Shown one piece after another: positions 8,079 to 17,560 of a stretch of DNA of 64,000 nt. The notes beneath the pieces were generated by a model that did not search any database, was not told the origin of the DNA, and worked only from the letters and a program-made list of their open reading frames with translations. A program made the position numbers and the translations under genes. The stretch's first letter is position 1, and every line of letters begins with the position of its first letter. The stretch spans positions 1 to 64,000 of the forward strand of contig NZ_CALMFY010000057.1 in the NCBI RefSeq assembly GCF_937863485.1, written 5' to 3'. Source of the stretch: an uncultured Nostoc sp. (GTDB lineage: Bacteria; Cyanobacteriota; Cyanobacteriia; Cyanobacteriales; Nostocaceae).

Positions 8079-9071
8079 ATGGCAGGAATGACGCTTGAGC
8101 AGCTAAAAATCTTTCTGGCTGTGGCGCAGCAGTTACACTTTACTCGCGCCGCTGAGGAGCTTTATATTACACAACCTGCCGTCAGTGCAGCGATCCACAA
8201 CTTAGAGCAAGAATACGGAGTGAAACTGTTCCATCGGATTGGTCGCCATATCGAGATTGCTGAGGCTGGTAAATTGCTGCAAGTGGAAGCGCAGAAAATT
8301 CTCGATCAAGTTTCCTTGACTGAAAGAGGATTGCGAGAATTGAACAATCTGCAACGGGGTGAATTGAAATTAGGGTCGAGTCTGACAATTGGTAACTACT
8401 GGCTACCAAGCAAGATAAGTGAGTTTAAGAGCCGATATCCCGGTATCCAGATTGACTGTAGCCTTGCCAATACAGAAGAGATTTGTGTCGGAACGGCGAC
8501 AGGACAGTTTGATTTGGGTTTGGTGGAAGGAGATGTGAAGCCAGCGCTCCAGAGTACTTTAGAGTATGAAATAGTGGGGAGCGATCGCTTGCAAATTGTC
8601 GTAGGTCAAAAACACCCTTGGTTTGAGTGGGGAGAAATTGATTTAAGCCAATTGACTAAAACCCTTTGGGTGATGCGAGAACCAGGTTCTGGAACCCAGC
8701 AAAGGTTTGAGGAAGCCTTACAAAATTGGGGAATCAATCTCAGTGAACTGAATGTAATTTTAGTGTTCAATAGTGGAGAGATGACAAAAGCAGCAATCGA
8801 AGATGGTGTCGGTGCAATTGGAATTTCTGAGTTGATGGTAAAAAAAGAAATACAGTTGGGAACTCTGCGGGTAATTCGAGTTATTGATAACAGAGAAGGC
8901 AACGGTGCGATGCCTACGGCGGGCTACGCCTACGCAGAAATAGTTCGACCTTTTTTCAAACTCAAACATCGTCAGCGTTTTCAAACTGCTCTTTCTAAAG
9001 TCTTTGAACAAATGTTGATATCATCTATGTTAGATGGCTCACATCAACACGGATCAAAATCAGTTATTTAA
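8079..9071 (+). CDS. LysR-type transcriptional regulator (CbbR/CmpR-like)
   Basis: DNA-binding regulator of 330 residues. The N-terminal winged helix-turn-helix (about residues 4-62) contains FTRAAEELYITQPAVSAAIH, and a substrate-binding domain of type 2 periplasmic fold covers about 90-300. The layout resembles the cyanobacterial RbcR/CmpR/NdhR group, though LysR subgroups are hard to separate by eye. It is divergent from the cadD-like gene, the probable target. Oddity: residues about 277-286 (MPTAGYAYAE) are encoded by a dispersed repeat sitting in frame between a usual IDNREGNGA segment and IVRPFFKLKHRQRF. The ATG at 8088 is an alternative start. Confidence 0.92.
   Translation: MAGMTLEQLKIFLAVAQQLHFTRAAEELYITQPAVSAAIHNLEQEYGVKLFHRIGRHIEIAEAGKLLQVEAQKILDQVSLTERGLRELNNLQRGELKLGSSLTIGNYWLPSKISEFKSRYPGIQIDCSLANTEEICVGTATGQFDLGLVEGDVKPALQSTLEYEIVGSDRLQIVVGQKHPWFEWGEIDLSQLTKTLWVMREPGSGTQQRFEEALQNWGINLSELNVILVFNSGEMTKAAIEDGVGAIGISELMVKKEIQLGTLRVIRVIDNREGNGAMPTAGYAYAEIVRPFFKLKHRQRFQTALSKVFEQMLISSMLDGSHQHGSKSVI
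8909..8936 (+). repeat. Dispersed repeat inserted in frame in the lysR gene
   Basis: CGATGCCTACGGCGGGCTAC followed by GCCTACGC belongs to the same short palindromic repeat population as the intergenic copies (compare the region around 23762, GCGTAGGCGTAGCCC, in inverse). It adds roughly nine codons without breaking the frame. Confidence 0.7.
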
Positions 9072-9254
9072 AGCAACATTTTCGCCAATTTAATTAGAAA
9101 TAATCAAGGAGTTAGTCATAGAGAATTCAGCATGAGTTCTCTACGACTAGCGGATGAATTAAAAAATACTGTAATCTTAAATCCCCTTGCAGGGAAGTCC
9201 CCAGTACCCATTGGCCCTTATCCCCAGAGAACGCCACGTGTTCCCTAATCCCCT

Positions 9255-9623
9255 TCACACCTTCTGCATATTTCTACTGATGGGGTCAAAACCTCTAGAA
9301 AACCGCGTGCTTTCATCGTAGTAAGCGCCAGTTAGATTCGCTCCATACAACTTGGCATAGTTGAGTTTGGCTCCCCGGAGATTTGCTTCATTCAGTTTGA
9401 CACCGCTCAAATTAGCTCTGGTCAAGTTCGCTTTGGCTAAGTTAGCTCTACTCAAATCTGCTCCCCAGAGTTTAGCTTTAGCTAGGTTAGCTCCACTCAA
9501 GTCAGATCCCCATAAATTGATTCCAGGCAAATAGGCTCCAATCAGCTTGTTGTTACTCAAGTTGACGGCTGGAAAATATCTTTCCCCGGCGGCAAAACGC
9601 CGTTTTAATTCCTCAGCATTCAT
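9255..9623 (-). CDS. Pentapeptide repeat protein
   Basis: Protein of 122 residues made largely of A(D/N)LXX repeats: the stretch from about residue 33 to 102 reads as tandem units such as GANLAKAKLWGADLSRANLA, which fold into a right-handed quadrilateral beta-helix. Cellular role unknown. The first codons overlap the last 11 bases of the upstream gene (9613-9936), so the two are translationally coupled and form an operon. Confidence 0.9.
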   Translation of the reverse strand: MNAEELKRRFAAGERYFPAVNLSNNKLIGAYLPGINLWGSDLSGANLAKAKLWGADLSRANLAKANLTRANLSGVKLNEANLRGAKLNYAKLYGANLTGAYYDESTRFSRGFDPISRNMQKV

Positions 9624-9936
9624 GCGTCGCGTTGACCTTCCTTAACAATACAGAAGTTATTTGTTCCCATTCCTGGCTTAGTTCTCCTGGAAACTCTGGC
9701 TGACCACTGCGCTGATACCAGTAATGGGCATTCTTCAAATCGCCTTCTTTGCGGTGCAGGTAAGCATGAACCCAAGCACTATCCGCATCGCTGGCATTTC
9801 CAAGTATTTCATGAGCTTTGCTCCAATCACCTTTTTTGTCATACCACATTGCTTGCAGCCCTTTTGGCAGTGTCTGAGGACATAGGGGCTGCTTTTCGAT
9901 TAATCGCAGGAATTCCTCTGTATTCACGATCGCCAC
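9613..9936 (-). CDS. Conserved hypothetical protein with TPR-like helices
   Basis: Cytosolic protein of 107 residues, mostly helical, with pairs reminiscent of a degenerate tetratricopeptide array (GDWSKAHEILG... WVHAYLHRKEGDLKNAHYWYQRSGQP). I recall similar short proteins in many bacteria but no defined function. It is first in a two-gene unit and overlaps the pentapeptide gene by 11 bases. Confidence 0.8.
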   Translation of the reverse strand: MAIVNTEEFLRLIEKQPLCPQTLPKGLQAMWYDKKGDWSKAHEILGNASDADSAWVHAYLHRKEGDLKNAHYWYQRSGQPEFPGELSQEWEQITSVLLRKVNATHEC

Positions 9937-10421
9937 CCAACAAGAATTAAACTTCTATCTCTAAGATACTCCTCAACTTAAGGTTAAGGGGAGCAGATAC
10001 TAGAGCTTTTTTTAACTTTCCAAACATCCTCTAAGCTTTGTGACCTTTCTTACAATACCCTCCACTTTCTAAACATCCTCGAAACAAACGCCAACGAATT
10101 TAACTGTGGACAGCTTCTATTTTAACCCCCATAGTAAATAAAGGTTGTTTATTTAATATCTGCAATCAATCCAATTTTACTCAGACGCACAGAGCTAATA
10201 GAGAGCAATTTATTCCTATTAATATTCGGGTGGGCAGTCATTTTTTCGCACCAGCTAGGAAATTTATCTTATTAACTACTACACCTAGTTTATGACAAGG
10301 CAAGCGATTAGATAGATTCTCGGACTGTCCCAATTCCTGAACAAACTATTTTTAGTTCACTTTAACTGTAAAATAACCTCAACATGAGATTCTATTTAAT
10401 TATTTACTTACAGAAAGAGTC
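9937..10421. other. Non-coding gap
   Basis: This 485-bp AT-rich stretch separates the divergent small operon and the ABC importer. I see no convincing ORF or RNA in it. It must contain both promoters. The importer start is preceded by AGAAAGAGTC, a weak ribosome site. Confidence 0.4.
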
Positions 10422-11747
10422 ATGGTCTTTAAAACAGCAACCGAACACCTGATAGCTCTAAAAAGTGTCAGCAAATCTTATCAGCAGCCCAACGGTCAGC
10501 AGATTGTCATCCTGGAAAATATTAATCTTGAGTTGCGTCCAGGGGAGATAGTCGCGTTGCTAGGGCCTTCAGGTTCAGGGAAATCTACTTTAATGCGAAT
10601 AGTTGCTGGGTTAATCGCCCCCAGTCAAGGTGAAGTTATATATCATAACCGTCCCCTAGTTGGTTTAAATCCTGGGGTAGCAATTGTTTTTCAAAGTTTT
10701 GCCCTTTATCCTTGGTTAACTGTACTGGAGAATGTGGAACTGGGTTTAAAGGCCAAAGGAGATCCCCCAGACTCTCGACGGCAAAAAGCGCTACGGATGA
10801 TTGATATTATTGGTTTGGATGGGTTTGAAAATGCCTATCCCAAAGAGCTTTCTGGGGGAATGCGTCAGCGAGTTGGATTTGCTAGGGCTTTGGCCGTAGA
10901 ACCAGAACTGTTATGTATGGATGAGCCGTTTTCGGCATTGGATGTGCTAACAGCAGAAAACTTGCGGTTTGAGTTATTAGATTTGTGGTTAGAACGTCGC
11001 ATACCCACCCAAGCCATTCTCATTGTTACCCACGGGATTGAGGAAGCGGTAATTATGGCAGATCGGATTATTGTTCTAGGACGCAATCCGGGAAGAATTC
11101 GGGCTGATTTACCTGTGACTCTACCCCATTACCGCGATCGCAAACACCCAAGTTTTCAAGCCCTGGTAGATAAAGTTTATACAATCATCACGAACCCAGA
11201 ACTAGAAACAATTCAGCCTCCAGCGACTACCTCTCTACAACCTGCAACACCATCAGCAAAATATCAGTCTTTGCCAGCCGTGCGAATTGGTTCTATTGCC
11301 GGTCTTTTGGAACTTTTAGAAGATCGTCAGGAAAAAGACTTATATCGGCTTGCTCAAGAATTGCAATTAGAAGTAGATGAGATTTTACCAATTGTGGAAG
11401 CTGCAAAATTAATGGATTTTGTAGAACTCGCAGAAGGCGATATTAACCTGAAGCCAGTCGGGCAACAATTTATCAATGGTGGTATTGACGATCGCAAACA
11501 AATCATGCGATCGCAACTCTTAACTAATATTCGCTTGGTACAGCGAATTTACCGTCTTCTGGAAGCGAAAAATAATCAACGCATTCCAGAAGAACTGGTT
11601 TTAGATATCCTAGAAAGTCACTTTAGCCCACAAGAAGCCGAACGACAATTAAAAACCGTCGTTGATTGGGGTCGTTACGCCGAGATATACGGCTACGATG
11701 AGCCATCGGGACAAATATTTTTAGAGCAAGTTGTTAATGCTGATTAG
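10422..11747 (+). CDS. ABC importer ATPase with AAA-associated C-terminal domain
   Basis: Nitrate/sulfonate/taurine-type ATPase of 441 residues that powers the permease encoded next. The nucleotide-binding domain is complete: Walker A GPSGSGKST, Q-loop FQSFALYPW, signature ELSGGMRQR, Walker B LLCMDEPFSALD, switch His in IVTHGIEEA. After residue about 285 a second domain follows (GLLELLEDRQEKDLYRLAQE to the end), matching the AAA-associated C-terminal domain found on a subset of these transporters. No substrate-binding protein gene is adjacent. Substrate unknown. Confidence 0.9.
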   Translation: MVFKTATEHLIALKSVSKSYQQPNGQQIVILENINLELRPGEIVALLGPSGSGKSTLMRIVAGLIAPSQGEVIYHNRPLVGLNPGVAIVFQSFALYPWLTVLENVELGLKAKGDPPDSRRQKALRMIDIIGLDGFENAYPKELSGGMRQRVGFARALAVEPELLCMDEPFSALDVLTAENLRFELLDLWLERRIPTQAILIVTHGIEEAVIMADRIIVLGRNPGRIRADLPVTLPHYRDRKHPSFQALVDKVYTIITNPELETIQPPATTSLQPATPSAKYQSLPAVRIGSIAGLLELLEDRQEKDLYRLAQELQLEVDEILPIVEAAKLMDFVELAEGDINLKPVGQQFINGGIDDRKQIMRSQLLTNIRLVQRIYRLLEAKNNQRIPEELVLDILESHFSPQEAERQLKTVVDWGRYAEIYGYDEPSGQIFLEQVVNAD

Positions 11748-11785
11748 TCAGTTGTCATTGTTAACTTTCCCCACTCCCTATTCTT

Positions 11786-13525
11786 ATGACTCGACCCCTC
11801 ACTCCTGCAAATAAAACTCTGGGACGTAACAATTGGACTTGGCAAGATGGATTGCTGATTCTGGTGATTTTATCTTTCATTGTGGCAATTATTAGAACTG
11901 CTTCTCAATTTAGCGGTACTTTTCAACCTGAACTTATAATTTCTACAAATATCAATGCTTTGCCAGGATATACAGCCCAAACCCTGATTCGCATGGGGCT
12001 GGCTTACTTTTTATCCCTAATTTTCACCCTATTGTATGCTTATACTGCTTATCGCTCCCAAATTGCAGAGCGGATTTTAATTCCGATGTTGGATGTTCTG
12101 CAATCGATTCCAGTATTGTCTTTTTTACCAGGTGTGGTACTAGCTTTGATTGCCCTGTTTCCAGGTCAGAGAATTGGTGTAGAACTAGCAGCTATTTTGC
12201 TGATTTTCACTGGTATGACCTGGAATATGACTTTTAGTTTTTACCAATCTCTCCAAAGTATTCCACGAGAATTACTAGAAGCAGCAAGGGTTTATCGGCT
12301 TAATCCCTGGCAACGCTTTTGGACATTAGAGTTACCATCTGGTGTAATTGGTTTGGTATGGAATAGTGTAATGTCGGTGGCTGGAGGTTGGTTTTTTTTA
12401 ATTGCTATTGAGTCATTTACTTTGGGGAATAAAGATTTTCGCTTACCAGGATTAGGCTCTTTTTTAGCCACAGCAGCCAACAAAGGAGACTTTAAAGCTA
12501 TATTTTGGGGCTTGGCGGTGCTGATTGCGATCATTGTGGCAACTGATTTTTTTGTGTGGCAACCCCTGATTGCTTGGGCAGAAAGATTTAAGTTGGAGAT
12601 GATTGAAACTGAAAATGCACCCCAATCGTGGGTATTGGATATTGTCAGGCGATCGCCTACTTTACGCACAATTAGCGATCGCGTTTTTCAGCCATTACAA
12701 ACAGCCCTAGACGACAGTTTAATTCGGTCGTTTCCCGTGCGTTCTGTACCTGTAAATACCAAAGGCAACCTCAACCTGCCGAGTTTTTTAAATTGGGTAT
12801 TTGTTAGCGGCTTCACCTTAATTGTCCTGTGGGGTACTTGGGAAGCCGTATTACTATTACGGACTTTAGGCTGGGCTGATTGGCAACAGGTGATAAAGGG
12901 CGCTATATTAACGGCGTTGCGGGTGATAATTGCTTTAATATTATCACTGTTGTGGACTGTACCCGTGGGAGTAGCAATCGGTCGCAATCGCCGGCTGGCT
13001 CAAGTGTTACAACCATTAGTACAAATCGCCGCTTCTGTACCGGCAACAGCTTTATTTCCGCTGTTGCTGCTAGGTTTAACCCGCATCGCTGGCGGTTTGC
13101 AGATTGGTGCGATCGCTCTGATGATGTTAGGGACAATGTGGTATATCCTGTTTAATGTCATTGCTGGGGCACAGTCGATTCCCTCAGACCTCATCGAAGC
13201 CGCTTCGGTGTATAAACTATCCCCTTTGCAACGCTGGCAAACCTTAATTTTACCTGCAATCTTTCCCTACCTAATTACAGGAATTATTACCGCTGTTGGC
13301 GGCGCTTGGAATGCCAGTATCGTCAGTGAGTATGTCACATTTCAAGGGCGAGTAATTAGTACTTCTGGATTGGGAGCAACGATTTCTCATGCCACCGCGA
13401 CAGGCAATTTTTCCCTGTTATTAGCTTCGACAGTGATAATGTCTCTATTAGTAGTGTTGACCAATCGTTTGATTTGGCGACCTCTTTACAATCTAGCTCA
13501 AGAGAAATATCAATTATTGGTTTAA
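11786..13525 (+). CDS. ABC transporter permease, two fused permease domains
   Basis: Inner-membrane permease of 579 residues formed from two binding-protein-dependent permease domains in tandem, so one chain replaces the usual dimer. Each half has its EAA loop, which docks on the ATPase: EAARVYRLNPWQRFW in the first and EAASVYKLSPLQRWQ in the second. The linker near residues 270-320 is soluble. It starts 38 bp after the ATPase gene and is surely co-transcribed. Substrate not determined; nitrate, sulfonate or an organic anion are the family options. Confidence 0.9.
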   Translation: MTRPLTPANKTLGRNNWTWQDGLLILVILSFIVAIIRTASQFSGTFQPELIISTNINALPGYTAQTLIRMGLAYFLSLIFTLLYAYTAYRSQIAERILIPMLDVLQSIPVLSFLPGVVLALIALFPGQRIGVELAAILLIFTGMTWNMTFSFYQSLQSIPRELLEAARVYRLNPWQRFWTLELPSGVIGLVWNSVMSVAGGWFFLIAIESFTLGNKDFRLPGLGSFLATAANKGDFKAIFWGLAVLIAIIVATDFFVWQPLIAWAERFKLEMIETENAPQSWVLDIVRRSPTLRTISDRVFQPLQTALDDSLIRSFPVRSVPVNTKGNLNLPSFLNWVFVSGFTLIVLWGTWEAVLLLRTLGWADWQQVIKGAILTALRVIIALILSLLWTVPVGVAIGRNRRLAQVLQPLVQIAASVPATALFPLLLLGLTRIAGGLQIGAIALMMLGTMWYILFNVIAGAQSIPSDLIEAASVYKLSPLQRWQTLILPAIFPYLITGIITAVGGAWNASIVSEYVTFQGRVISTSGLGATISHATATGNFSLLLASTVIMSLLVVLTNRLIWRPLYNLAQEKYQLLV

Positions 13526-13723
13526 GTTAAGTAAGCGTGAAGAATTAAAGGTTTGTAGTAAGCGGCTCCAGCCCTGGAGTTAGGGGAGATGAATAAAGTG
13601 CCTAAATCACAGCTAAACACTTTTCAAACAACCATTTATATTCCAATAGGCTTGGGTTAAGGCTTGATCCTCCCTAACCCTCCTTCAAAAGGAAGGAATT
13701 AGAGTAAGCCTCTTCCTTCATAT

Positions 13724-14254
13724 CTACTTGAGTGGAATAATTTCAAACTCGAAAGTACTGATCAAATGGTCATCAATATAGACCTCTATTCTATGCTTAC
13801 CAACTGGATCGCCAGGAGCGATCGTCCAAAAATTCTCAATCACACCCTCTGGAGCCGACTGTGTGCGCCGCGTCACAGATGTAGTACCGTCTGCTGATAT
13901 TGAGAAGTCTTCACCATTATCTGTACCCCAATTTTCTGGAGGTTTTGGTAAATGCAAGACTTCGCGCCATTTCACTTCACCTTGGTAATCTTTGAGTTTA
14001 ATTCGCCATCCGTAGGCGTTTCCTTCCTGAAGTGGCACTCTTGTTGTCTGGAAAATGGTAACGTTACCTTTGGTGTCAACTCTCTTCAACCCAAACACAG
14101 CGCTACTGACAGTAATCTGTTTGGCATTTGTTGGCGGAGGAAGAGGTATTACATTTTGTACTACAATAGAATTAGCAGCGATCGGCTCAGAAGCTATGAT
14201 CCCAAACATTAGCCAAGAAGAAGCTAGCACAGCAATAGTAGCCCAAATTCTCAT
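13724..14254 (-). CDS. Exported hypothetical protein (DUF3859-like)
   Basis: Protein of 176 residues with an N-terminal signal peptide (MRIWATIAVLASSWLMFGII... SEPIAA), so probably periplasmic. The mature part reads as an all-beta domain with FGLKRVDTKGN near its start and a closing IAPGDPVGKHRIEVYIDDHL, a 'the pressor enhances/moves with quantity' pattern I associate with DUF3859. No function is known. The gene is isolated and convergent with the ABC operon. Confidence 0.75.
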   Translation of the reverse strand: MRIWATIAVLASSWLMFGIIASEPIAANSIVVQNVIPLPPPTNAKQITVSSAVFGLKRVDTKGNVTIFQTTRVPLQEGNAYGWRIKLKDYQGEVKWREVLHLPKPPENWGTDNGEDFSISADGTTSVTRRTQSAPEGVIENFWTIAPGDPVGKHRIEVYIDDHLISTFEFEIIPLK

Positions 14255-14372
14255 TAGTATGGTTTTCCTGTCAGACTTTTGGTTACTTGTTCAACTAATC
14301 TGACATGTTTTTCGGGTAAAGGTTGCTTATGGTTGGACGCGGTTTTTACTGGAGAAGAAAAAGCACTTTCTC

Positions 14373-14522
14373 ATGACAGCGGCTCTAAATAAGGCTTGAT
14401 CACGAGTAACAATTGTTAAAAGTGCGTTTTTGGTTGGCTCTGTGGCTCCTGATATACCTCTTTGGATTTTATCTATCAGCGAAATTGTTTGCTATCACTT
14501 CATTTGGAGTTGGAGTCCCTGA
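14373..14522 (+). pseudogene. Fragment of a metal-dependent-hydrolase-like membrane protein
   Basis: From ATG 14373 the frame reads MTAALNKA, a TGA stop at 14397, then KSAFLVGSVAPDIPLWILSI followed by a segment with CYHFIWSWSP and a stop at 14520. The GSVAPDIPLW pattern resembles the N-terminus of YbcI/DUF457-like membrane hydrolases. Only about 50 codons remain, so this is the 5' stump of a lost gene. Family assignment is tentative. Confidence 0.5.
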
Positions 14523-14789
14523 CTGTCTAATCAGTATATTTGCGTTTATTCCTTAACGATTATGGTGGGGTTCAAGCTTTCAAATTCGTTATTAGATACC
14601 AATAAGACAGCCAAGGGTTTAAATACAGAAAACATCTCTCATTTGTTTTTGTCTAAGTAAAGCATTTCACACTAAATGGCGAAATTTTTTATGAATCGTT
14701 GTTATACCCCGATAAGATTTTAGTAATGCCACTTTCTTCAAAAAACGCTGCATCCGAAAACCAGGCTGAGTAGGAATTGGAAGAAGCCT

Positions 14790-15905
14790 ATGCCCGTGCG
14801 CCAGAGACTCCTGATGATCGGTGAGCCAGCCCCCTGGTTCACAGCCCGTTCTACAAACAGTGCTAATTTTCACTTCGAGACAATCGCGGGTCGTTACATT
14901 GTATTCTGCTTCTTCGGTTCAGCGGGAATGAAGACGAGCCAGCGCATTCTTGAAGACATCTGGAGCCAACGGGCAGTCTTTGATGACCAAAACTTCTGTT
15001 TCTTTGGCGTGAGCGTCGATCCAGAGGATGAGAAGCAGCACCGAGTTCAGCAGCATCTTCCGGGCATCCGGTTCTTCTGGGATTTTAATCAAGCCATTAG
15101 CCAAAAATACGGTGCCGTTACCGCCACAGGGGATTACAGACAATTTACGCTGGTACTCGATTATAGTCTGCGGGTGCTGGCGGTGCTGCCGTTTAACGAG
15201 TCACCCGAAACCCATGTGCCGCAGTTGATGGCATTCCTCGCCCAATTGCCACCCATTCCGTCAGAAGCACCGGCGGCAGTTCAGGCACCTGTCTTAGTTG
15301 TACCCAGGGTATTTGAACCAAAACTGTGTCAGGCGCTGATTCAGTTCTATGAATTGCATGGTGGTGGAGACTCCGGCTTTATGCGAGAAGTCGATGGCCG
15401 TACAGTCCCAGTGTACGATTACGGTCATAAACGGCGACGGGATCAGGAGATTACCGACGAGGAACTGCGGAATGCGGCGATGCATCGAATTCACGATCGC
15501 CTTGTTCCCGAAATTTTCAAAGCCTTTCAGTTTCAAGCAAGCCGAATGGAGCGTCACATTGTTGCTTGCTATGACAGCCAAATCGGTGGACACTTTAGAC
15601 CCCACCGGGACAATACCACGAAAGGGACTGCTCATCGCTGCTTTGCGGTGTCATTGAATCTGAATACGGGTGAATACGAAGGTGGATGTTTGCGATTTCC
15701 AGAATTTGGTCAGCAAACCTATCAACCGCCTGTGGGTGGAGCTATCGTCTTTTCCTGTTCCCTGTTGCACGAAGCGACACCTATAACTCAAGGACGGCGG
15801 TATGCCTATTTACCCTTCCTCTATGATGAGGCAAGAGCTAAGGTTCGGCAGGCAAATCAGCATCTTCTTGGGTCTGCTTTAAAGGAAGAGTCAACCAAGG
15901 AATAG
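14790..15905 (+). CDS. Redoxin-like domain fused to 2OG-Fe(II) dioxygenase
   Basis: Two-domain protein of 371 residues. Residues about 8-155 have a thioredoxin/AhpC-like fold pattern (GEPAPWFTA, FCFFGSAG, GVSVDPEDEKQH, GAVTATGDYRQFTLVLD). Residues about 170-345 are a prolyl-4-hydroxylase-type 2-oxoglutarate oxygenase with the iron ligands His272 and Asp274 (RPHRDNTT) and His327 (SLLHEATP), and an Arg near 336-337 for 2-oxoglutarate. The position of the peroxidatic Cys in the redoxin part is occupied by SAGMKTS, so peroxidase activity is unlikely. The substrate to be hydroxylated is unknown. An ATG at 14814 is an alternative start. Confidence 0.88.
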   Translation: MPVRQRLLMIGEPAPWFTARSTNSANFHFETIAGRYIVFCFFGSAGMKTSQRILEDIWSQRAVFDDQNFCFFGVSVDPEDEKQHRVQQHLPGIRFFWDFNQAISQKYGAVTATGDYRQFTLVLDYSLRVLAVLPFNESPETHVPQLMAFLAQLPPIPSEAPAAVQAPVLVVPRVFEPKLCQALIQFYELHGGGDSGFMREVDGRTVPVYDYGHKRRRDQEITDEELRNAAMHRIHDRLVPEIFKAFQFQASRMERHIVACYDSQIGGHFRPHRDNTTKGTAHRCFAVSLNLNTGEYEGGCLRFPEFGQQTYQPPVGGAIVFSCSLLHEATPITQGRRYAYLPFLYDEARAKVRQANQHLLGSALKEESTKE

Positions 15906-16442
15906 CGCAAAAATTCCAGTGTTACTGGTAGATAGGAGCAATGCGATTTTATGAGATTGGCAAAAAACGAGCGATCGCTGAATACTTCCCTCTATAGCAG
16001 TTGATTGATCAACTAATTTGCCATTTTCCAAGGCAACTTTAACATTGATTTATGGAGTATAAAAGTCATTAACTTTCTTACCTGAAGGCCCATTGGTAAG
16101 GTCATAGGTAGGATATTTGTCATTATGAATCAATAAAATTAATAGTTGGAGAACTGAACCAACGAAGCTCAAACTATATAGAATACTGTGATAGATACTT
16201 GGTGACAAAGGTATTTAGTTACTAAATCGTTAAAGTTGAAATTCCCTTATCGGACTTATCCGTGTTTAAGAAATTATTTATCTGGCAAATTTGCTATTTG
16301 AAGTTCAGCTTGATTGCTACCAATTTTGTGATTGATAATAGGAAGATTCCGCTAATAAAATTAAGTTAAGGTTAAGAATATACCACTAAAGTTTTAAGAT
16401 TAACTTGTTATTAAAAGTTTGACATTAATATCAATAATATCG
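15906..16442. other. Non-coding AT-rich stretch
   Basis: Very AT-rich DNA with no ORF of coding character; it leads into the MITE at 16443. I see no structured RNA that I can name. Confidence 0.4.
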
Positions 16443-16602
16443 TACAATACGGCTCAGTTAAGAATAATTGTAGGTTGCCTGTGAAGAACGAAACCCAACA
16501 TTAAGCGTTAATTGTCGGGTTTCACTTCATACCCTACGGGTATTTTGCTACAATCCAACCTACGCAGCTTAAGATTTTTAGGACTAACTGAACCGTATTG
16601 TA
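16443..16602. repeat. MITE-like element, family C (160 bp)
   Basis: The ends are inverted repeats: TACAATACGGCTCAGTTAAG on the left and the complement of TACAATACGGTTCAGTTAGT on the right, with 3 mismatches in 20. A second inverted pair inside (TGTAGGTTG and CAACCTACG) extends the fold. There is no ORF. A related fragment (AATACGGTTCA... GTAGGTTGGG) lies at 56288-56350. Confidence 0.75.
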
Positions 16603-16776
16603 ATATCGTAACGATTATTTACATACATCATACTATCTCCGAAGATGAAAGCATCGTCAGGCAGAATTATGCTTGCCAAATTAAAAATTGCTAAAAATTA
16701 GACTAAAGTGGTAGGGATTTAGTTTTAGCAAAAATTAAAAACAGAAACTGCAACTAACTGACTTGCATCAGGAAGA

Positions 16777-17361
16777 CTAATTCGGTTTTTGTACTCCCAT
16801 TTTGCTTACCTGATAACCTTTTTCACTAGTGTGATAACTTCTTCGCCATTTTTCGAGATGATCTATAGATATTGATTTAGACACAACATTCACACCATTT
16901 CCTCGCCAAGCAACTTCTGCATCTGTTGTGAAAACCCCGCACTCCAATTGATCTAGCCTCATATTCCAATATTCACTAAATCGACCTTTTAAAGTAATAA
17001 CTTGCTCAAATACCTTGTTTCTATGCTTATTTCTTCTTTTTCTTTCTGTCGCTCCTGTTGCTTCTGTATCAATAAACTTAGTTTCAATTAAAAACAGACT
17101 ACCTTTAAAGGTCAGGTAGACAAAATCACACTTCCCTAAATCTGTATAATCTGAAATTGGAGATTTTTCAAATAACAGCAATTGGGCGCATGAAGGAAAC
17201 AAGTCTTTGATATTCAGAAATAAATAAGCTTGCAATAGAAGTTCCTTATCATAAGGAAACAAGATAACTCCTTCAAAAAATTTTTGAATGTCCTCCTGAG
17301 TTTGGGGTTGAATTCTTTTACAGTATGAAACAAATTTATCTAGCTCGTTGACAATCATCAA
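16777..17361 (-). CDS. PD-(D/E)XK nuclease-like hypothetical protein
   Basis: Protein of 194 residues that I do not recognise by name. It shows the pattern of a PD-(D/E)XK core: Asp79 in LGKCDFVYL, Glu93 and Lys95 in FLIETKFID, then a basic stretch (ERKRRNKHRNKVFEQ) with Gln120 at the end. The N-terminal third is helical. There is no methyltransferase nearby. It sits between a MITE and dnaE-C on the same strand, about 200 bp from dnaE-C, and is unlikely to be functionally tied to it. Translation may start at either of the first two Met codons. Confidence 0.65.
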   Translation of the reverse strand: MMIVNELDKFVSYCKRIQPQTQEDIQKFFEGVILFPYDKELLLQAYLFLNIKDLFPSCAQLLLFEKSPISDYTDLGKCDFVYLTFKGSLFLIETKFIDTEATGATERKRRNKHRNKVFEQVITLKGRFSEYWNMRLDQLECGVFTTDAEVAWRGNGVNVVSKSISIDHLEKWRRSYHTSEKGYQVSKMGVQKPN

Positions 17362-17560
17362 GTTCTAACTCCTTCCCCCGATCGCAGCCTCAAGTCCCTT
17401 GGCATAAAAAGATACTCTTTTCTAGCGGAAATTATCATCCGCAGAAGTAACTAAAAAAATGACCAGAATCCTATGTACTTAAGTCTATTTACTGTTGACA
17501 GTTCAGTAAAACTGATTTTTTAGCTGCTTTTCAGTATTAGTGAACTTTTCACTTTTAGCG

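Noticed and set aside
16512-16694. 60-codon plus-strand frame
   Set aside because: It begins inside MITE family C, is composed mostly of its right half, and has no ribosome site or coding character.
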